A stretch of 64,000 nt of DNA, taken from NCBI RefSeq assembly GCF_036324505.1, contig NC_086368.1, positions 24,604,878-24,668,877 of the forward strand. The letters run 5' to 3'. A model generated the notes under the pieces. The model was not told where the DNA came from, did not search any database, and worked only from the letters and a program-made list of their open reading frames with translations. How positions within the stretch are numbered: the first letter of the stretch is position 1; every line of letters starts with the position of its first letter. This document shows positions 12,115 through 63,025 of this stretch, one piece after another. The translations under genes and the position numbers were made by a program. Source of the DNA: Eleginops maclovinus. Taxonomy: Eukaryota; Chordata; Actinopteri; Perciformes; Eleginopidae.

Positions 12115-12770
12115 GGGATAGAAAGTAACTAAGTACATTCAATCAAGTATAATTTTGAGGTACTTCTACTTTCCATTTTATGTTACTTTGTACTTCTACT
12201 CCATTACATTCAAAGGTAAATACTTTTATTTCACTGCATTTAGTTAATACCTTTAGTTGCCAATATAGATGAATGATAAACAACATGATCAACACTTAAA
12301 TGAGACTTTAGCTACACCGTGTCTAAATTCACAAGCTGCCCATCTGTAAATAAAGTCATTAAAACGAGTTCCACTTAAACCAGCTTGGAAAACACAACAC
12401 AAAGACCTCCATACTCCATGAGACTGCTAAACTCCTCAGGTTGCACAACTTTGATTGTTTTTTTAAAATTAATTTTATGTTTTGTATATAATTATAATGC
12501 ATTGTTGATGTCAAGTGTTTCATTACAAAACTACCCTGTAGTTGTGTGTCTGACATTAAACCTTTGAATTCTTGATCAATAATTATAATATATATGATTC
12601 TGAAATGGTCCAATCTGCATAATGAGTGCTTTTGGTACTTTAAGTATATTTAGATGACAATACTTTTACTTGAGTAACATTTTAATTGAAGGACTTTTAC
12701 TTTGAACAGAGTATTCCTACACTCTGATATTTTTACTTTTACTTAAGTACAACATCTGAGTACTTCTCCC
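12115..12770. mobile_element. MITE-like non-autonomous element, about 650 bp
   Basis: The left end has AAGTAACTAAGTACATTC and AGGTACTTCTACTTTCC. The right end has the inverted theme TTTTACTTAAGTACAACATC and GAGTACTTCT. Internal text such as TCTGCATAATGAGTGCTTTT and ACTTTTACTTGAGTAACATT matches a dispersed family that I recognise as frequent in percomorph genomes. There is no coding capacity. Family (possibly hAT-like) not assigned; edges approximate. Confidence 0.7.
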
Positions 12771-13169
12771 CCCTCCTCCCCACAGTTCCAAGGCGGTCAG
12801 CTGGTGGCTCAGGTAAAGGCCTCGACCCTTGTGCCGCGGCCCAATCCAATATTTTTGCTGGTAATCCTCCTTCCACTCCTCAACACTGCTGCTCTTTCAG
12901 CGTTAAGTCCACATAAGCTCCCACTTGAGTGCCAGAGGCAGAGCAACAACAGGGATGGTGCGGTTGCCTAGCGACGCCTCAGTCACTGCACCTGAGGGTG
13001 TTGGTTAAACACCCCGAGCCCGCCGGAGGGAAGAGGAGAGGAGTAACATCACCGCTTCCCTGCATGACATTTATTAAAGGGGGCTGTTATTAATTTGTTA
13101 CATTCATTGTTGTCATTTTTGCTTTCACCCCGAGGTGAGATTATATAACACGCCATTAAGGCAAGTTTA

Positions 13170-13171
<2 letters not shown>
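12771..13171. other. Intergenic sequence
   Basis: No gene recognised; locally GC-richer than its surroundings around 12,780-13,040. Confidence 0.5.

Positions 13172-13254
<83 letters not shown>
13172..13254. repeat. (TG)n microsatellite
   Basis: Uninterrupted TG/GT repeat of about 83 bp. Confidence 0.98.
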
Positions 13255-13256
<2 letters not shown>

Positions 13257-14215
13257 GCATGCCTGTTCCCCTTTTCCCTGTGATTTCTTGTGATTCCAAG
13301 ATGGGATTTGACTGCTGTGATTGTGCTTCTCAGCTGGCATGTTTCTCTTGCACTTCTATGATAAATCTGCAGTCTGAAGTCCTCTGCTTGTTTACGCTCA
13401 CAGAGGGGATCACTTTTAATGATGGTTAGAGGCTGATGATAACTCCCCCTGCCCCAATCACTCACATGAATCAGATGGTTATGAAAATCTTTATTAAGGT
13501 AACACCCCGATGGAAAGATGAACAAGAAGTTTGTGTTTTTTAAATTTTTATAACATCCATTGACATTTCCTGGCAAACGAATGCATTCAATATTCCATTT
13601 GTAATCCCACCGTACTCATGCAGTGAGACAAATGCAATACTCAAAGTCAGTTAATTAATTTGATCCTATTCAACGCGTCCTTGCATATTGTTGATTAAGC
13701 TCGGAGCTTATGAATAAAACTGTCTCCTTGGAGGAACATGAGGGTGTGATTTGGATGAACTGATGTGGCACACTGCGATCCACTCGGCGCACTTTATCGT
13801 TAAGATGCACCACTCCAGTAGCCTGCACTTTTATCCTGAAATAAAAGGGAATTATTTTCAACACTTTCCTGAATAATAAGAATATAACACGCAACAGCAG
13901 TTCATTAAGTTACACCTCCTGAGCAAGTCTGCTTCCTGTGTGCCCTTGTTCCTCACAGGTTAATGCTGACTTTAGGACTCTTTTGGTAAGGGGTCGACTG
14001 GGGCAGTGTGATTTGGCCCGGAGATACCGTAATAAGGCCAGTGTTTATGACTGCAGCTGAAATGGGTTCGTAAGCGCGACTGAACCCTCCAGGTATTGAC
14101 GCGGGGGTTAATAGCCTGTTGGCCTCTTTAATGGAGCTGAATCAGGTCAAGCAGCAAGCGCTGTCAGCCCACAGGATAAGAACATCTCCCTTTAGAAAGT
14201 CATCTCCTATAGGCC

Positions 14216-14245
14216 TACGCTCAACACCAAAATGTGTTGAGCGTA
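14216..14245. repeat. Perfect 12-bp inverted repeat (hairpin)
   Basis: TACGCTCAACAC at 14,216-14,227 and GTGTTGAGCGTA at 14,234-14,245 are exact reverse complements separated by a 6-base loop. The function is unknown. Confidence 0.8.
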
Positions 14246-14574
14246 TACAAACTGAGGTTCACACAAAGAAATGTGTGACTTGCATTCAGACGTGTGTTCA
14301 AACAGGAACAAACAAGCTAAGGTGCCAGACTCTACACAACACGGGCATGGAGGTGAAAGTCAAAACGACTTTGCATTTCAGTGCAATGTTCCCACCGACT
14401 GACAACTCGTTGGAGTTGGAGTGTTGGAAGTCAGACATTAGAAAAGCACAGAGCGAGTTTACAGTCAGGAATAATAGCGGCTTTGTGAGGATCTATGGCT
14501 CTTTATGTCATACTACTAAGACTACTCATTCCATCATTTAATCGGACGTTCTTGTGACTTTCTCTGATAATAGA

Positions 14575-14710
14575 ATCGGAGGATGAAACCCTCTTTATTA
14601 GTCATATACATGCACACAGCAGAGCACACACAGTGAAATTTGTCCTCTGCATTTAACCCATCCTAGTGCTAGGAGCAGTGGGCAGCTATTGTGCAGCGCC
14701 CGGGGAATCT
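14575..14710. repeat. Dispersed fish repeat fragment
   Basis: Strings such as CCTCTTTATTAGTCATATAC, GCACACAGCAGAGCACACAC and TCCTCTGCATTTAACCCATC are characteristic of an abundant teleost repeat. Family not assigned. Confidence 0.65.
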
Positions 14711-15140
14711 GTACGATGACATATTATAACAATCACAAATATGACTTTTAAAAGACATACTATAAATCATTTTAATGGCATCTTATACCATAGCTTATTT
14801 TATCAAACAGTATGACTTTTTAATATTATTTTTACCACATACTATACTACAAGTTTTTAAACCTTTTGTATACATAATGTATACTATACTTTGACCTTTT
14901 TTTTATTAAAAGCTATAAGACTTCTATATAATATATCATAACTTGATTTTTGATGTTTTCCAAACTATACTATGCCGATTTTCCCAAGTTACTCCTGTTT
15001 TAACTTTTTAACATTTGCTATAATTGTATCATGACATTTCGATGACTTAATACACAATACCTGCAATAGTCCTTTTTATGACTTTTTCATGACATACCAT
15101 AATATGGCTGTTTAATTACTGTTTTTTCCACATACTATTT
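14711..15140. repeat. Degenerate AT-rich minisatellite-like region
   Basis: Motifs of the form ACATACTATA, TATGACTTTT and CATACTATACTA recur at irregular spacing of roughly 40-60 bp over about 430 bp. They may be a decayed tandem array. No exact unit can be defined by eye. Confidence 0.4.
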
Positions 15141-16079
15141 AGTAATGCTAGCTGTTTAGTGTTGCATATCCCTTGAACATACGTAAATCATGCTTTTAAC
15201 AAAAGGGTTTATAAGACACAAACAGAACAGCCATCAATCTACATAACTGATAGTCATACAAACATTTGGCTCATAGCAAGTTTAAAGTTCCTTTATGTTA
15301 TTATAACATCATGATTACACTTAAAATATTAACTCTGTTACACATGTGTGGTGGTCAATTATTAATTTATACTAATGAGTGTGCTATGCATCCATTATTC
15401 ATGGTCACATTGGCTCTGTCTTCCTGGAGTGTTGCTGACAGAGGGAAATGGAGGGGAAGATGGGAATGGAGGCTTGATTGTACCCTAAAGGACACCAGAG
15501 AGCGAGCTGGCCGCAGAGGAATCCTCTCCAGTGAAGCCAGTTTCCCGGGGAAGACACTTAACCTGTGACTAACGTAAAGGATCACATCCAGCTTATTAGA
15601 GGAGCCACTCTGCTCGAGGATCTGAACGAATTTTCAACCGCACTTAAGCATGTAATCACACACAGAGATCATGCTCCGGAGAGGTGCTCGTCGTCACAAG
15701 CAGCCCCAAATGTCATTTACATACGTGTCAACAAATAACACAAGGGCAATCCCATGATGCATCCTTCATGGTGATTATATAATAGCTGGTCCTGAAGTAC
15801 GTTTCACCAATTTCCCTCAAAGTGTTAGTGTCAAAAGTCATGATTTTTTTGACACTATCTTTGACACTTTGACACCAAGTCATCGCAGTTGATGGCAGAT
15901 CATTTTCAGTAAACTGTGTGAAAGTGATCGGTAACAAATACTAGTCCAATTTTTTGTATTGCATCTTCAAAAGGATGTGGGCAAAATACATTTTAGACTT
16001 CCTAACTGTGGTATGACTCTGCTAAACTGTCATAAAGTTTACAGCCATGTCCGCCTAAACTACATCACAATTACATCAT
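15141..16079. other. Intergenic sequence
   Basis: No gene or clear repeat. Small clusters of TTTGACACT occur at about 15,845-15,885. Confidence 0.5.
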
Positions 16080-16440
16080 CATTTTAGGCTGAAGATATGT
16101 GCGTGAAATTCTCATAATTAGAGTCCAAATTGTGTTTTTAGAGGTCACCTTTGACCCCCAAAATCCAAATAGTTCATTCTTGAGTCCAAGTTGAAGTTTG
16201 AGTCAAATTTTTAAAGAGATTCCCCCCATGGGTTTGGGAGATATCACATTCACAGCCCTTTACCTTTGACAACAACATTAGAATCAGTTTGTCTTAAGAA
16301 ATCCCCTCTAGGCGTTCCGAGTTTGGGCCAAACATGAGATCAGTGACCTTTGACCACCAAAATACCATCCTTGAGTTTAAGTTGTTAGAAAAGAGTAATT
16401 TAACTATTTGACAATGGCCTAAAAAGTCTGAAGCCACATC
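16080..16440. repeat. Dispersed fish repeat with internal duplication
   Basis: GAGGTCACCTTTGACCCCCA with TTCATTCTTGAGTCCAAGTT recurs in a degenerate form about 200 bp later as GTGACCTTTGACCACCAAAA with CATCCTTGAGTTTAAGTTG. This resembles a widespread teleost degenerate tandem repeat. It contains inverted nuclear-receptor half-sites (AGGTCA...TGACCC) at 16,142-16,157. Confidence 0.55.
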
Positions 16441-18320
16441 CCTTCCTCTGCTGTGATGTTACTGATTGGATGTCAGTAGTTTCAGGCATTTAGTCGTGAA
16501 ATAATCCTAGGTTTTTGACTCAGTGGTGCAGCCGGATGACAAATTTAGGGATCCCAGAAATAATTACAATTCAGTCAGACAACTCACGTGTTTCATTCAT
16601 ATGTTTATTAGAAATAGTATATAGTTTGAGTTTGGCGTCTAGGCTCGGGCCTCATCACTCCACATATTAGCATAGAACATTGAGTGATGATTAGATAACC
16701 ATCCCCCGAGCCTACAGATGGAAGCTGGGGAGGAAGCTGGGGAGGAAGCTGGGGTGGTGGTGGGGCGGACGAGCATCGCCAACGTGAACACAGCAGCAGC
16801 AGTGAGGTGAACACATTAGCAGCATGGAAACAGTAGTAGTAGCAGCAGCTGCATTAGCGAGGTAGAGGTAGGCGGATCCAACAGCTTAAATAGAGCGCCA
16901 GATTAGGAGACTCTGTCTGGTTGGTTGCAACTGCGAGGAGGGGCGTTATGTGCGAATGCATCATTGGTGCTCGAGTTGACTGCCTGAACTAGCTCACAGG
17001 CTTCGCCCCATTTATTGGACGTGAGGACAATGTAAAATGATTTAGTAAAACCAAACTATTTTTTGACATGTCAAAGAGAAGAAAGAAACAGAAAACAGAA
17101 AGCAGATACATTTTTAACTGTTACTATTAATTCCTATGCTCTTCCAATTAGCAAGAGTTGTACACTTGTAAAAGCAATCACTACTAGCAGAAAATGGTCT
17201 TTTGAAATGCTGCCTGATAACACACAGACCGTTTGAGTCCTGACTTAAATGAACATCCTGTCTTGGTAATAGCAGAGCGTCTCCGCTGGACCAATCATCC
17301 ATATCATAAATGGCTGGTCGTTAAACAGTGGATATTCTCTCCCTTCCTTGCAGCATAACATCAAATTTATTCGGCTGCTTTGATCTCTTGTTAGACGGAG
17401 TCCTGAAATAGCAGGAGGTATGAGGTGGTGTCAGCAGAAAGAAGCCTGCAGCAGAGTCCTGGGCGGTGTACCTTTTCCTGAACAGCAGCATCGCCACTAA
17501 ATCTGGAACAGTTGATCACACAGCCGGCATCAGAACTAACATCCTGTGCAGTTTTTCCGATTGGACCTTTTCCCGGCACCGGCCCACGAGACTCACTAGC
17601 TATACTAAGAGGAAATGAGAAGAGGACATGTTTGAAGAGGAGAACTTTATTTACAACACACAAAGCAGTGGCTGCGAGCCAGCAGCAAAGCTCTCTGTCT
17701 ATATACGCCATTTATCAAGGGGGCAACTTGAGTTTGCTTTCCCTCTGCCTCCTTCTGCCACAGGGAAACCAAGTGAACTTCAGCTCAGCCTATCAAAGGA
17801 ACCTTGCCTGAACTTAATCTCCTTATCTGCTGACTGGCTATGACCAAAATGACCTTTTTCCAACTTGATTATTATGTCAGAGCGGTGGGGCCCACCTCTG
17901 ATGGTCCTCCTATTAACAGGTCCACAGTCCTGCCTGGTCCATCGCAGAATCCACCACAGTAAAGGTTAACTTAGGTTTATTACCGGATGTTCTCATTACT
18001 GAAGCACTGCAGCGTAGATGAGCAATGAAAGCACCTTTCATTAACTAGTCCACTGTGCTCCATCAGCTCTGTTCTCCTATCCCTCTCCTATAATCTCCGG
18101 ACAGAGTGGACAACACACGATTAAGCATCACTCCATTTCTCAACTTCCTTTTTTCCGAGCCATTTTCTAAATGTTATGCATTGGCCCTGCTGCGCTTGAT
18201 TCCCCCTCTCTCTCTCTCCGCTGACCCTCTCCTCCATCCTACTAATCACCTCTCCACACGGCCTACCTGCATCCCGCCACCGCCTCATCTTTCTCCCTCT
18301 CTCTTACCGCCTTCCTCTCC
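16441..18320. other. Intergenic sequence
   Basis: No recognisable gene. A short tandem repeat of GGAAGCTGGGGA type lies at 16,720-16,760 with scattered CAG runs at 16,790-16,850. A pyrimidine-rich TCTC tract is at 18,205-18,335. Confidence 0.5.
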
Positions 18321-18445
18321 GCTCTCTCTCTCTGGGTGTCTCATTAAAGGCGCTCTATCTAATGAGATTACGCCGTGGGGATTAATGGTGTGGCTAATTG
18401 ATAGACACACAGCCGGAGAGGATTAAATCCCTTTAAGTCCCCAGA
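18321..18445. promoter_or_regulatory. TAAT-rich candidate conserved non-coding element
   Basis: A dense set of homeodomain-type cores (TCTAATGAGATTA, GGATTAATGGTG, GCTAATTGATAG) lies in otherwise low-complexity intergenic DNA about 2.8 kb beyond the cdh4 stop codon. It is suggestive of an enhancer, but conservation cannot be tested here. Confidence 0.25.
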
Positions 18446-18784
18446 GGGTTTTTTGGTGCTTCAGCTGACTAATTGAAATCACAGGAACGGACACAAATAT
18501 ACTGCCTGACCTCTCCTACTTCTTCTAATGAGTCTGAGATGCTTTATAAGAAGGAATAGCGGGTGTTTTCATTAGAATAAAATCAAGCCAATCCAAACAA
18601 TAGAGTTAAAGGTTAACTATGTGAATTACAAATAGAGTATTCATAGTACATCATTAAACCAAACAATTAAGAGGCTGCATCACTCAAATACAACCCAGTC
18701 ATTTTATGAACAAAGAGAGATTAGAAATCACTGATATTAAAGCCACTATGTTGACAGTTGTCATGCTTTTTAAATACACAACAT

Positions 18785-19245
18785 CTGAAACGTTAAAGAG
18801 GACACATCATGCTCATTTTCAGATTCATATTTGTACTTTGTGCCTGTTCTGTGACATGTTTACATGCTTTAATGTTCAGGAAGGTTTTTATTTCTCTCAT
18901 ACTGCCTGTGCTGCAGCTCCTCTTTTCACCCTCTGTCTGAAACCAGAGCCCAGTCTTCTCTGATTGGTTAGCTGGCCCCGGCTCTGTTGTGATTGGTCAA
19001 CGGCTTAGAGATGTCACGCCCCTTAGCCTATCATCTACAATGTCTTGGAGTCCTTAGCCAATAGAAGCGTGAGTGTTACAAAGTGATGTCATTATGTTAC
19101 TGAAGAAAATGAAGGGGCGGGGGGGGGGGGGGAGTGTGTGGGAGAGAAAACTTTGTCTGGATGGAACTTTAGGATTGTAGTCTCTGACCATTTACATGCA
19201 CACAATCCTATAAAACACACTACAGGAAAGGGAAAACCCCCAAAA
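18785..19245. repeat. Dispersed fish repeat, near full length
   Basis: The left part reads TCATGCTCATTTTCAGATTC with ACATGTTTACATGCTTTAAT. The middle has TCTGATTGGTTAGCTGGCCC. The right end reads CATTTACATGCACACAATCC with ACACACTACAGGAAAGGG. The order matches an abundant percomorph repeat. A second partial copy of the right end lies at 58,985-59,110. A poly-G run is inside at about 19,117-19,132. Confidence 0.7.
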
Positions 19246-19456
19246 CAAATAATAGGGATACAAATGTCAACACATAGTGGCGTTAAGGATAGGCTAGTTT
19301 AGATAAATATAAAAAACAAAGATTTTAAAAACGAATGATAATTTAAAGCTTTAAGTGATATCATATAACATACATACATAACATCACCATGGACCTAAAG
19401 ATGGACCTAAAGATGATGAATGCATAAAAAAGGGCACATTTTCAAAACATGTCTTG

Positions 19457-19462
19457 TTTATT
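19457..19462 (-). terminator. cdh4: Candidate cdh4 polyadenylation signal AATAAA
   Basis: TTTATT on the plus strand is AATAAA on the minus strand, with a T-rich downstream region (TTTTTTATG). It is the best canonical signal noticed after the cdh4 stop. Confidence 0.5.
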
Positions 19463-20513
19463 TTCTGAAGCACACATCCAGTATCTAGATGAATGGATAA
19501 AATAATTCCAGGACACTGAATAATAAGAACAACTATCAGCAGGCATGGCTAATGAACCGTCCACTGTTCCGAGGCCAGGGGCCAACAATCTGTCCGAGAC
19601 GATACAGAGTGAAAGGGAAAGGCTGTGTTTTCACATATAAAAGGAGTATAACAAAGCAGTTTTTAGAAAACAATCCCATAGGAAGAAAATAATAGCAAAA
19701 CTGAAAAACCAACATGAATAAGCAGGCATCTTAAAAAAAATGATGATGGTTTAACAAAAGACAATTAACTGAAATATCCACATGACAAATGAACAGGCCA
19801 AAAATCCCCTGAGCTCGATGAAGAGCCGGAGAAAGAGCAGCGACTTTTAAGTCATCAATACTTCAAAAATAGGTATCTTACAGTATTTTTCTTTTCTCAG
19901 TGTCTTTATACAGAGTATATTCATATAGTTTCCGCTGACTATTTTCACATTCTCACCACATAGTAACAAGTGCTTTGAGTAAAACATTTTTCAAAAAAAA
20001 AAAGAATCATGCACCTTTTTAATATTTCATCGGCCTATAAAAAACGGGAATGTTCAAGGCGACAAAAAAAAAAATCTTTCTAAGATGCCTTTTGTTCCAA
20101 GTCTTTTCAAGTTCCACTTTCTGAACACCGTCTGACTACTCAGATCATGCCTACATAAGCTTTACACTGTGGAGAGAGCAACACAAAACCATACAGGGCA
20201 GGCAAGCATCTCAACATAAAGGCCCCTAACTCATGAACCCACAGAGGAAAGGCAAGCATTCTCCACTAAATTAGAAAACCCCCACATGTATAAAAATGGT
20301 TTCACACAATGTCAGCGTGTCGACAGGTGATGCTTGTGAAAGTCAAACTGAGCAGGTCCTTGGAGAAAAACTGTTATTGGCTTCTTTTAGGCCATAATTC
20401 ATTGGGTTATGATATTCGATAGTCTGCCCTGGTTGTGTCCTTCCCTCCTCGGACTGGCTGCTGGGGTTGTTCATCTGCACCACTATGAAGGAGGGAGGGT
20501 GTCAGGCAGGGCT

Positions 20514-20538
20514 GGTGTGTGTGTGTGTGTGTGTGTGT
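20514..20538. repeat. Short (GT)n microsatellite in cdh4 3' UTR
   Basis: About 12 GT units followed by a G-rich run (GGGGGTCGGGGGG). Confidence 0.95.
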
Positions 20539-21113
20539 GGGGGTCGGGGGGTGGTAACGAGAGCACGTGCCTCCACTGTACTGCACGAATGGCAACTGAT
20601 CCTGAGATAGCAGGAGTCTGATACAAAAACACAGCACAAAAGGCACTTTATAAAATGACAGTGCTTCTGTTCTAAATTCAAGTTGACAGAGTGAAAGAGA
20701 GAGTCAAGAGAGCGTCTTCCCGAAAACATTCTCTTCAGTGTGAGACTAAAGCAAGAGATGGGGTCATTTTTAAAAATCAAAGCACAAATTCACTACTTGT
20801 GTCTCTCACGACCACCTTGATTCGTCCCCAGAGAGCTCCGGGTCCAGTGCGGTGAGAGAACGACAGAAAGAAAGAAAAACATCACACTACAAACTCGCCA
20901 CTACAAAATATAAAGCCAGAATACAGTTGCGTTGCAGCGGAGTTCATGTTTGCGAGCTCAGTCGCTGTGAGCAAACCAACGCAGCCCGTGTGAGGGTCTG
21001 TTCCCCACGCTGCGTTGTGTCTGTGGCCCCTGCCAGTGGTTTTTTCGAGGAGCATCCATTCAACCGACCCCGCCTCTCCCAACCCCTTCCCCACCCAGCC
21101 CCCCGCTCCTCTC

Positions 21114-59323
<38,210 letters not shown>

Positions 59324-60703
59324 CTGTCAATCAACACACACAAAGACACTTCATTAGCATTCAACTCTGAGCATGAGCTTGCATAAATATTCCAAGTGTA
59401 GCTCAGCTGACAACAGGATCTGGTTTGATTGATGTGAGATTCTGCTGTCTGTCTGGACTGAAGCAAACTCAGTCAGTACACAACTTTGACTTTATTCATT
59501 GGCATCTTCATTTAACTGGCAAATGTTGCAGTTCTTGTTTGCCAACAAGTATCCTGTGGGTATGTTGGCACGGACCACAACAACACAGAGAGGGGCAAAG
59601 TAGTGAAATGTTCCAGACGCTCCAACAACACCTATTTTGTTGTTAGCACAGCCAGAGGCCTGAAAAAAATATCAGAGAGGTGTTTGAGCTCAAGCTGTGA
59701 CTTCTTTTTGTGCAGGGGGAATGTTTGTCTCTGCTTTGTTTTGACAAAGCCAGCCATTTGGATGGATGTCTCTGACTGATGATCTGTTCCTTGACAATTC
59801 ACAGCGTGAGAACAGATAGAGCGAAGAGGGAGAGGACGGAGGAAAAAAGAGTGGCACGGGGAAAAAAGGCAAGTGAGACGGGAAGGAAAGGAGGAGAGTG
59901 ACTGAGCCTTGTGCAAGTAAATGAGAGATGAAAGCACAAAGAGGAAGTGTGGGGGCTTGAACAGGGAGGACTGACAAAAGCAATCATCATCTACAGTGGG
60001 ATGTCTTAATCTCCAGCCCTGCCGCTACACACCCTCCACTCCCCACCAATCTCCACTAATGATACCTAACATAACGCAAAGCTTTGTAATAGCCCTGGAA
60101 CCAAACGGGGACCTGTTCACTGCGACTTACATTACCTTTTTCAATTGCAAAGAAATCTATATCCCCTGCTGAAATGTTATTCAATCATCACATGGCTTGG
60201 TTAGGGGAGTAGGGCTCCCATACTGGCTAAAATTGACAAACTGGCAGCAAAATATTTCGTCTGCCACAGCGCACCGGCAGAGGAGGATCTGCCTGCCAGC
60301 CTATTTACAAGAAGTCGTGATGTGTTGTGGGCTGACATGAAGGATTGAATGGCGGCACCTGCCTTTCCCCGAAACACAACTAATCATGTCGACTTTTGTG
60401 ACTGCCTGTCAAGGATGTTTCAAAACATACCCCAACACGCTGGAGCATTCACACACACATCCAAACACCTATTCAGACATGTTTACGCATACTAACACGG
60501 ACATTGACAAAGCGTGAGGATACACGCCGGGGGGGAGATGCACACAGCCAATCAAAAAGGCCCTCTTTAAGCCACTTAATGATCCTCAAGATGCTAGTTT
60601 TCCATTGGCTGAAGCACAACAAACAAACATGGAGAGGAGAAGCAACAAACAAACAAGCCCAATCTGTTTCCTCAGCTGCGTGGTGAGGGATGTGTGACTG
60701 CTT

Positions 60704-60705
<2 letters not shown>

Positions 60706-60784
<79 letters not shown>
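60706..60784. repeat. (GT)n microsatellite
   Basis: About 39 uninterrupted GT units. Confidence 0.98.
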
Positions 60785-60787
<3 letters not shown>

Positions 60788-62976
60788 ATGTGATAATAAT
60801 TGTGTGTTTTGTCTTTTCCGCCCATGGATTTGTGTGTCCCTGCTTGCTTCTCAAATTTCTACATGTGTACATATCTCTATATTTGCGTGTCTGTGTGTGT
60901 ATATCTGTGTGCTCGATGGAGGAAATGGAAATGTGATCTAAGGGCCTGGAGGAGTGTGTGCGCATCGCAGACTGTATGCGTGTGAGCCGACATCAGTATT
61001 CTGCAGGGTGAGCTTTAGTATGACTGGACCGACCACAGAGGAGAAATACAGTTTGTATTCGGCCCATTGGTCCCCTTACCCAATATATAACCACACATGG
61101 TACTTCCAGAAGTCCTGGATGACTTTATACTGTGTAAGGCAGTTCTGTTTCTGCTAAAATATTGTAGCTATTGGTGCGTATGCCAACTACGTACTGATGT
61201 GTAACGATACACCCATTAAAGGGGCACAGACAGGACTCTATAACGATTTGTTTGTCCTTTTTTTATTAAGATGGCAGTGAAGCTCTCTGGAGGCGATGAC
61301 TATCAGTTGCATAGTCACCCCTAATGGATTGTTGAAACATTTAGACATTTAAGATGATAAAGTTCAAGTTACATTCTTATGAATTTCATAGCTTCTTTTA
61401 TCACCAGCAGGTAAAGCTTTCACTTGTTCAGTGTTTGGTTTAACATTTAGTAAGATGCATCATTACCAGACAATATATCAATGACTTGATTCCCCGAAAC
61501 TTTACATCTGAATCTCAATTTGTCCAATATTTTGATTTATGAGCAAATATCTGAAAAATGAAGGACATCACCATCACTCATCTTAAACGGTAATTAACAA
61601 ATGCTGGCATGCTTACACGCTGAACTAAGTATAACATGGTAAACATTATATCAGTTCAATATCAGTAGTGAAGTTTGAATGAAGTTATGATATTAATTTA
61701 TACTCAATATAAATAATCAATTTCCGATATTTTTTTTATGAAACTAATTGTCTCTGCTAAGGAGGAATTCGCTATCCTAATGCCTAAATAGTTACATTTA
61801 ATGACGTCCATTAAGTCATTATTTTTTAACTACCACCAAACTGATATGGGTTACCTGTGTAAGACAGATATAAAAACCCTCTCTACAAACTGAAGAATAT
61901 GCATTCATACAAACAAACCAAAACATCGCAGACATTCTCATATTTGCTCAATTCTCCTTTTGCCCGGCTGACTCACGGCAGATCTGTCTGACAAAGCAGA
62001 GGCTCAGGCTCAACACCCACTCCCCTAACCTCGCAGAGCGCCTCCCCATGGTGCTAGTCTGTCAAAAACAGCAGCCTCGTCTCTCTTTTCACTTGAACCC
62101 AGAACTAAGAAGCAAAGTTTGGCCTGTGAGAGAGCAGCAGGAGTGGGAACTTCCTGTTAAGTTGAAAGAAAGTAAGCAATGGACTAAATTTCCCCTGGGT
62201 CAAACTCTGGCTGCCTTCTCCTACAGCAAATCATACATCACATCACAAGCAGCACGGGCCCACGGAGTCTAAACAGAAGCCACATTCAACTTGAATTGCC
62301 CTCAGCCTAACATGCTGTTTTCACTACAGGCAGTGTCAGAAAAAGAACTGTTTATGGAGCAGCTGTCCTTTCCCAGGGACCAATATCAGCGCTGCTTTAT
62401 TGATCCCAATTTGCTGGTTGAGGGTGAGAGCTGGGACTGAGACGACTAACATGCAGCAGCGACCGAAGCCTGTCAGGTAACAAGTGGGGCAACAAGAGGC
62501 TCATCTAAACCTAACCGGAACATAGACACACAAAAGAACGGGACAAACCAATGAAGAAGCCAATCATCTGAGGCTTTGTGTGTGTTTATAGTTGCTTCAC
62601 GTCCCTCATGTGTGCATTGGTGTTCATAATGTGTGCATACTGCTCAGAGAGTGCGCTGACAGAGATCCACTCTCCTTTATTCTATTCTTCCTCCGAGACG
62701 GCAGCATGCTTTTGAATTAGCTCTATCAGCAGCACAGCCATCTATCATGCTGACAGGCACGCGGGTGCTGTGAGTCTGACACCGGCGCTCACCTCGAGTG
62801 GAGGTGTTAGTCTTTGCTGATATTAACTGAAACCCGTAATGTGTGTTTATGAACGGCTCCAGCGTTAACACAAGTCTCATGTGGTCTGCCTTTTTAATTC
62901 ACACGTTCACAGAGCTGTTTAACCCCAAGTTCCAGAGGGGCTGGTCATGAATTCAAACCCCCAGCCTCGTTCCTGT

Positions 62977-63025
62977 GCGTGCGTGCGTGCGCGTGTGTGT
63001 GTATGTGAGTGTGTGAGTGTGTGTG
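62977..63025. repeat. GTGC/GTGT-rich simple repeat
   Basis: GTGCGTGCGTGCGTGCGCGT passing into GTGT/GTGA units. Confidence 0.85.

Larger units (their letters stand above)
19441..21113 (-). other. cdh4: cdh4 3' untranslated region
   Basis: This sequence follows the cdh4 stop on the minus strand for about 1.67 kb without a credible coding frame. Read on the minus strand it ends at AATAAA (19,457-19,462) followed by a T-rich stretch. It includes a (GT)n tract at 20,514-20,538. The extent is inferred from the signal only. Confidence 0.6.

Noticed and set aside
14119..14541. 140-residue plus-strand frame in the intergenic region
   Set aside because: No family resemblance; it spans the 12-bp hairpin and shows no coding-like pattern. 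Could only be revived by transcript data.
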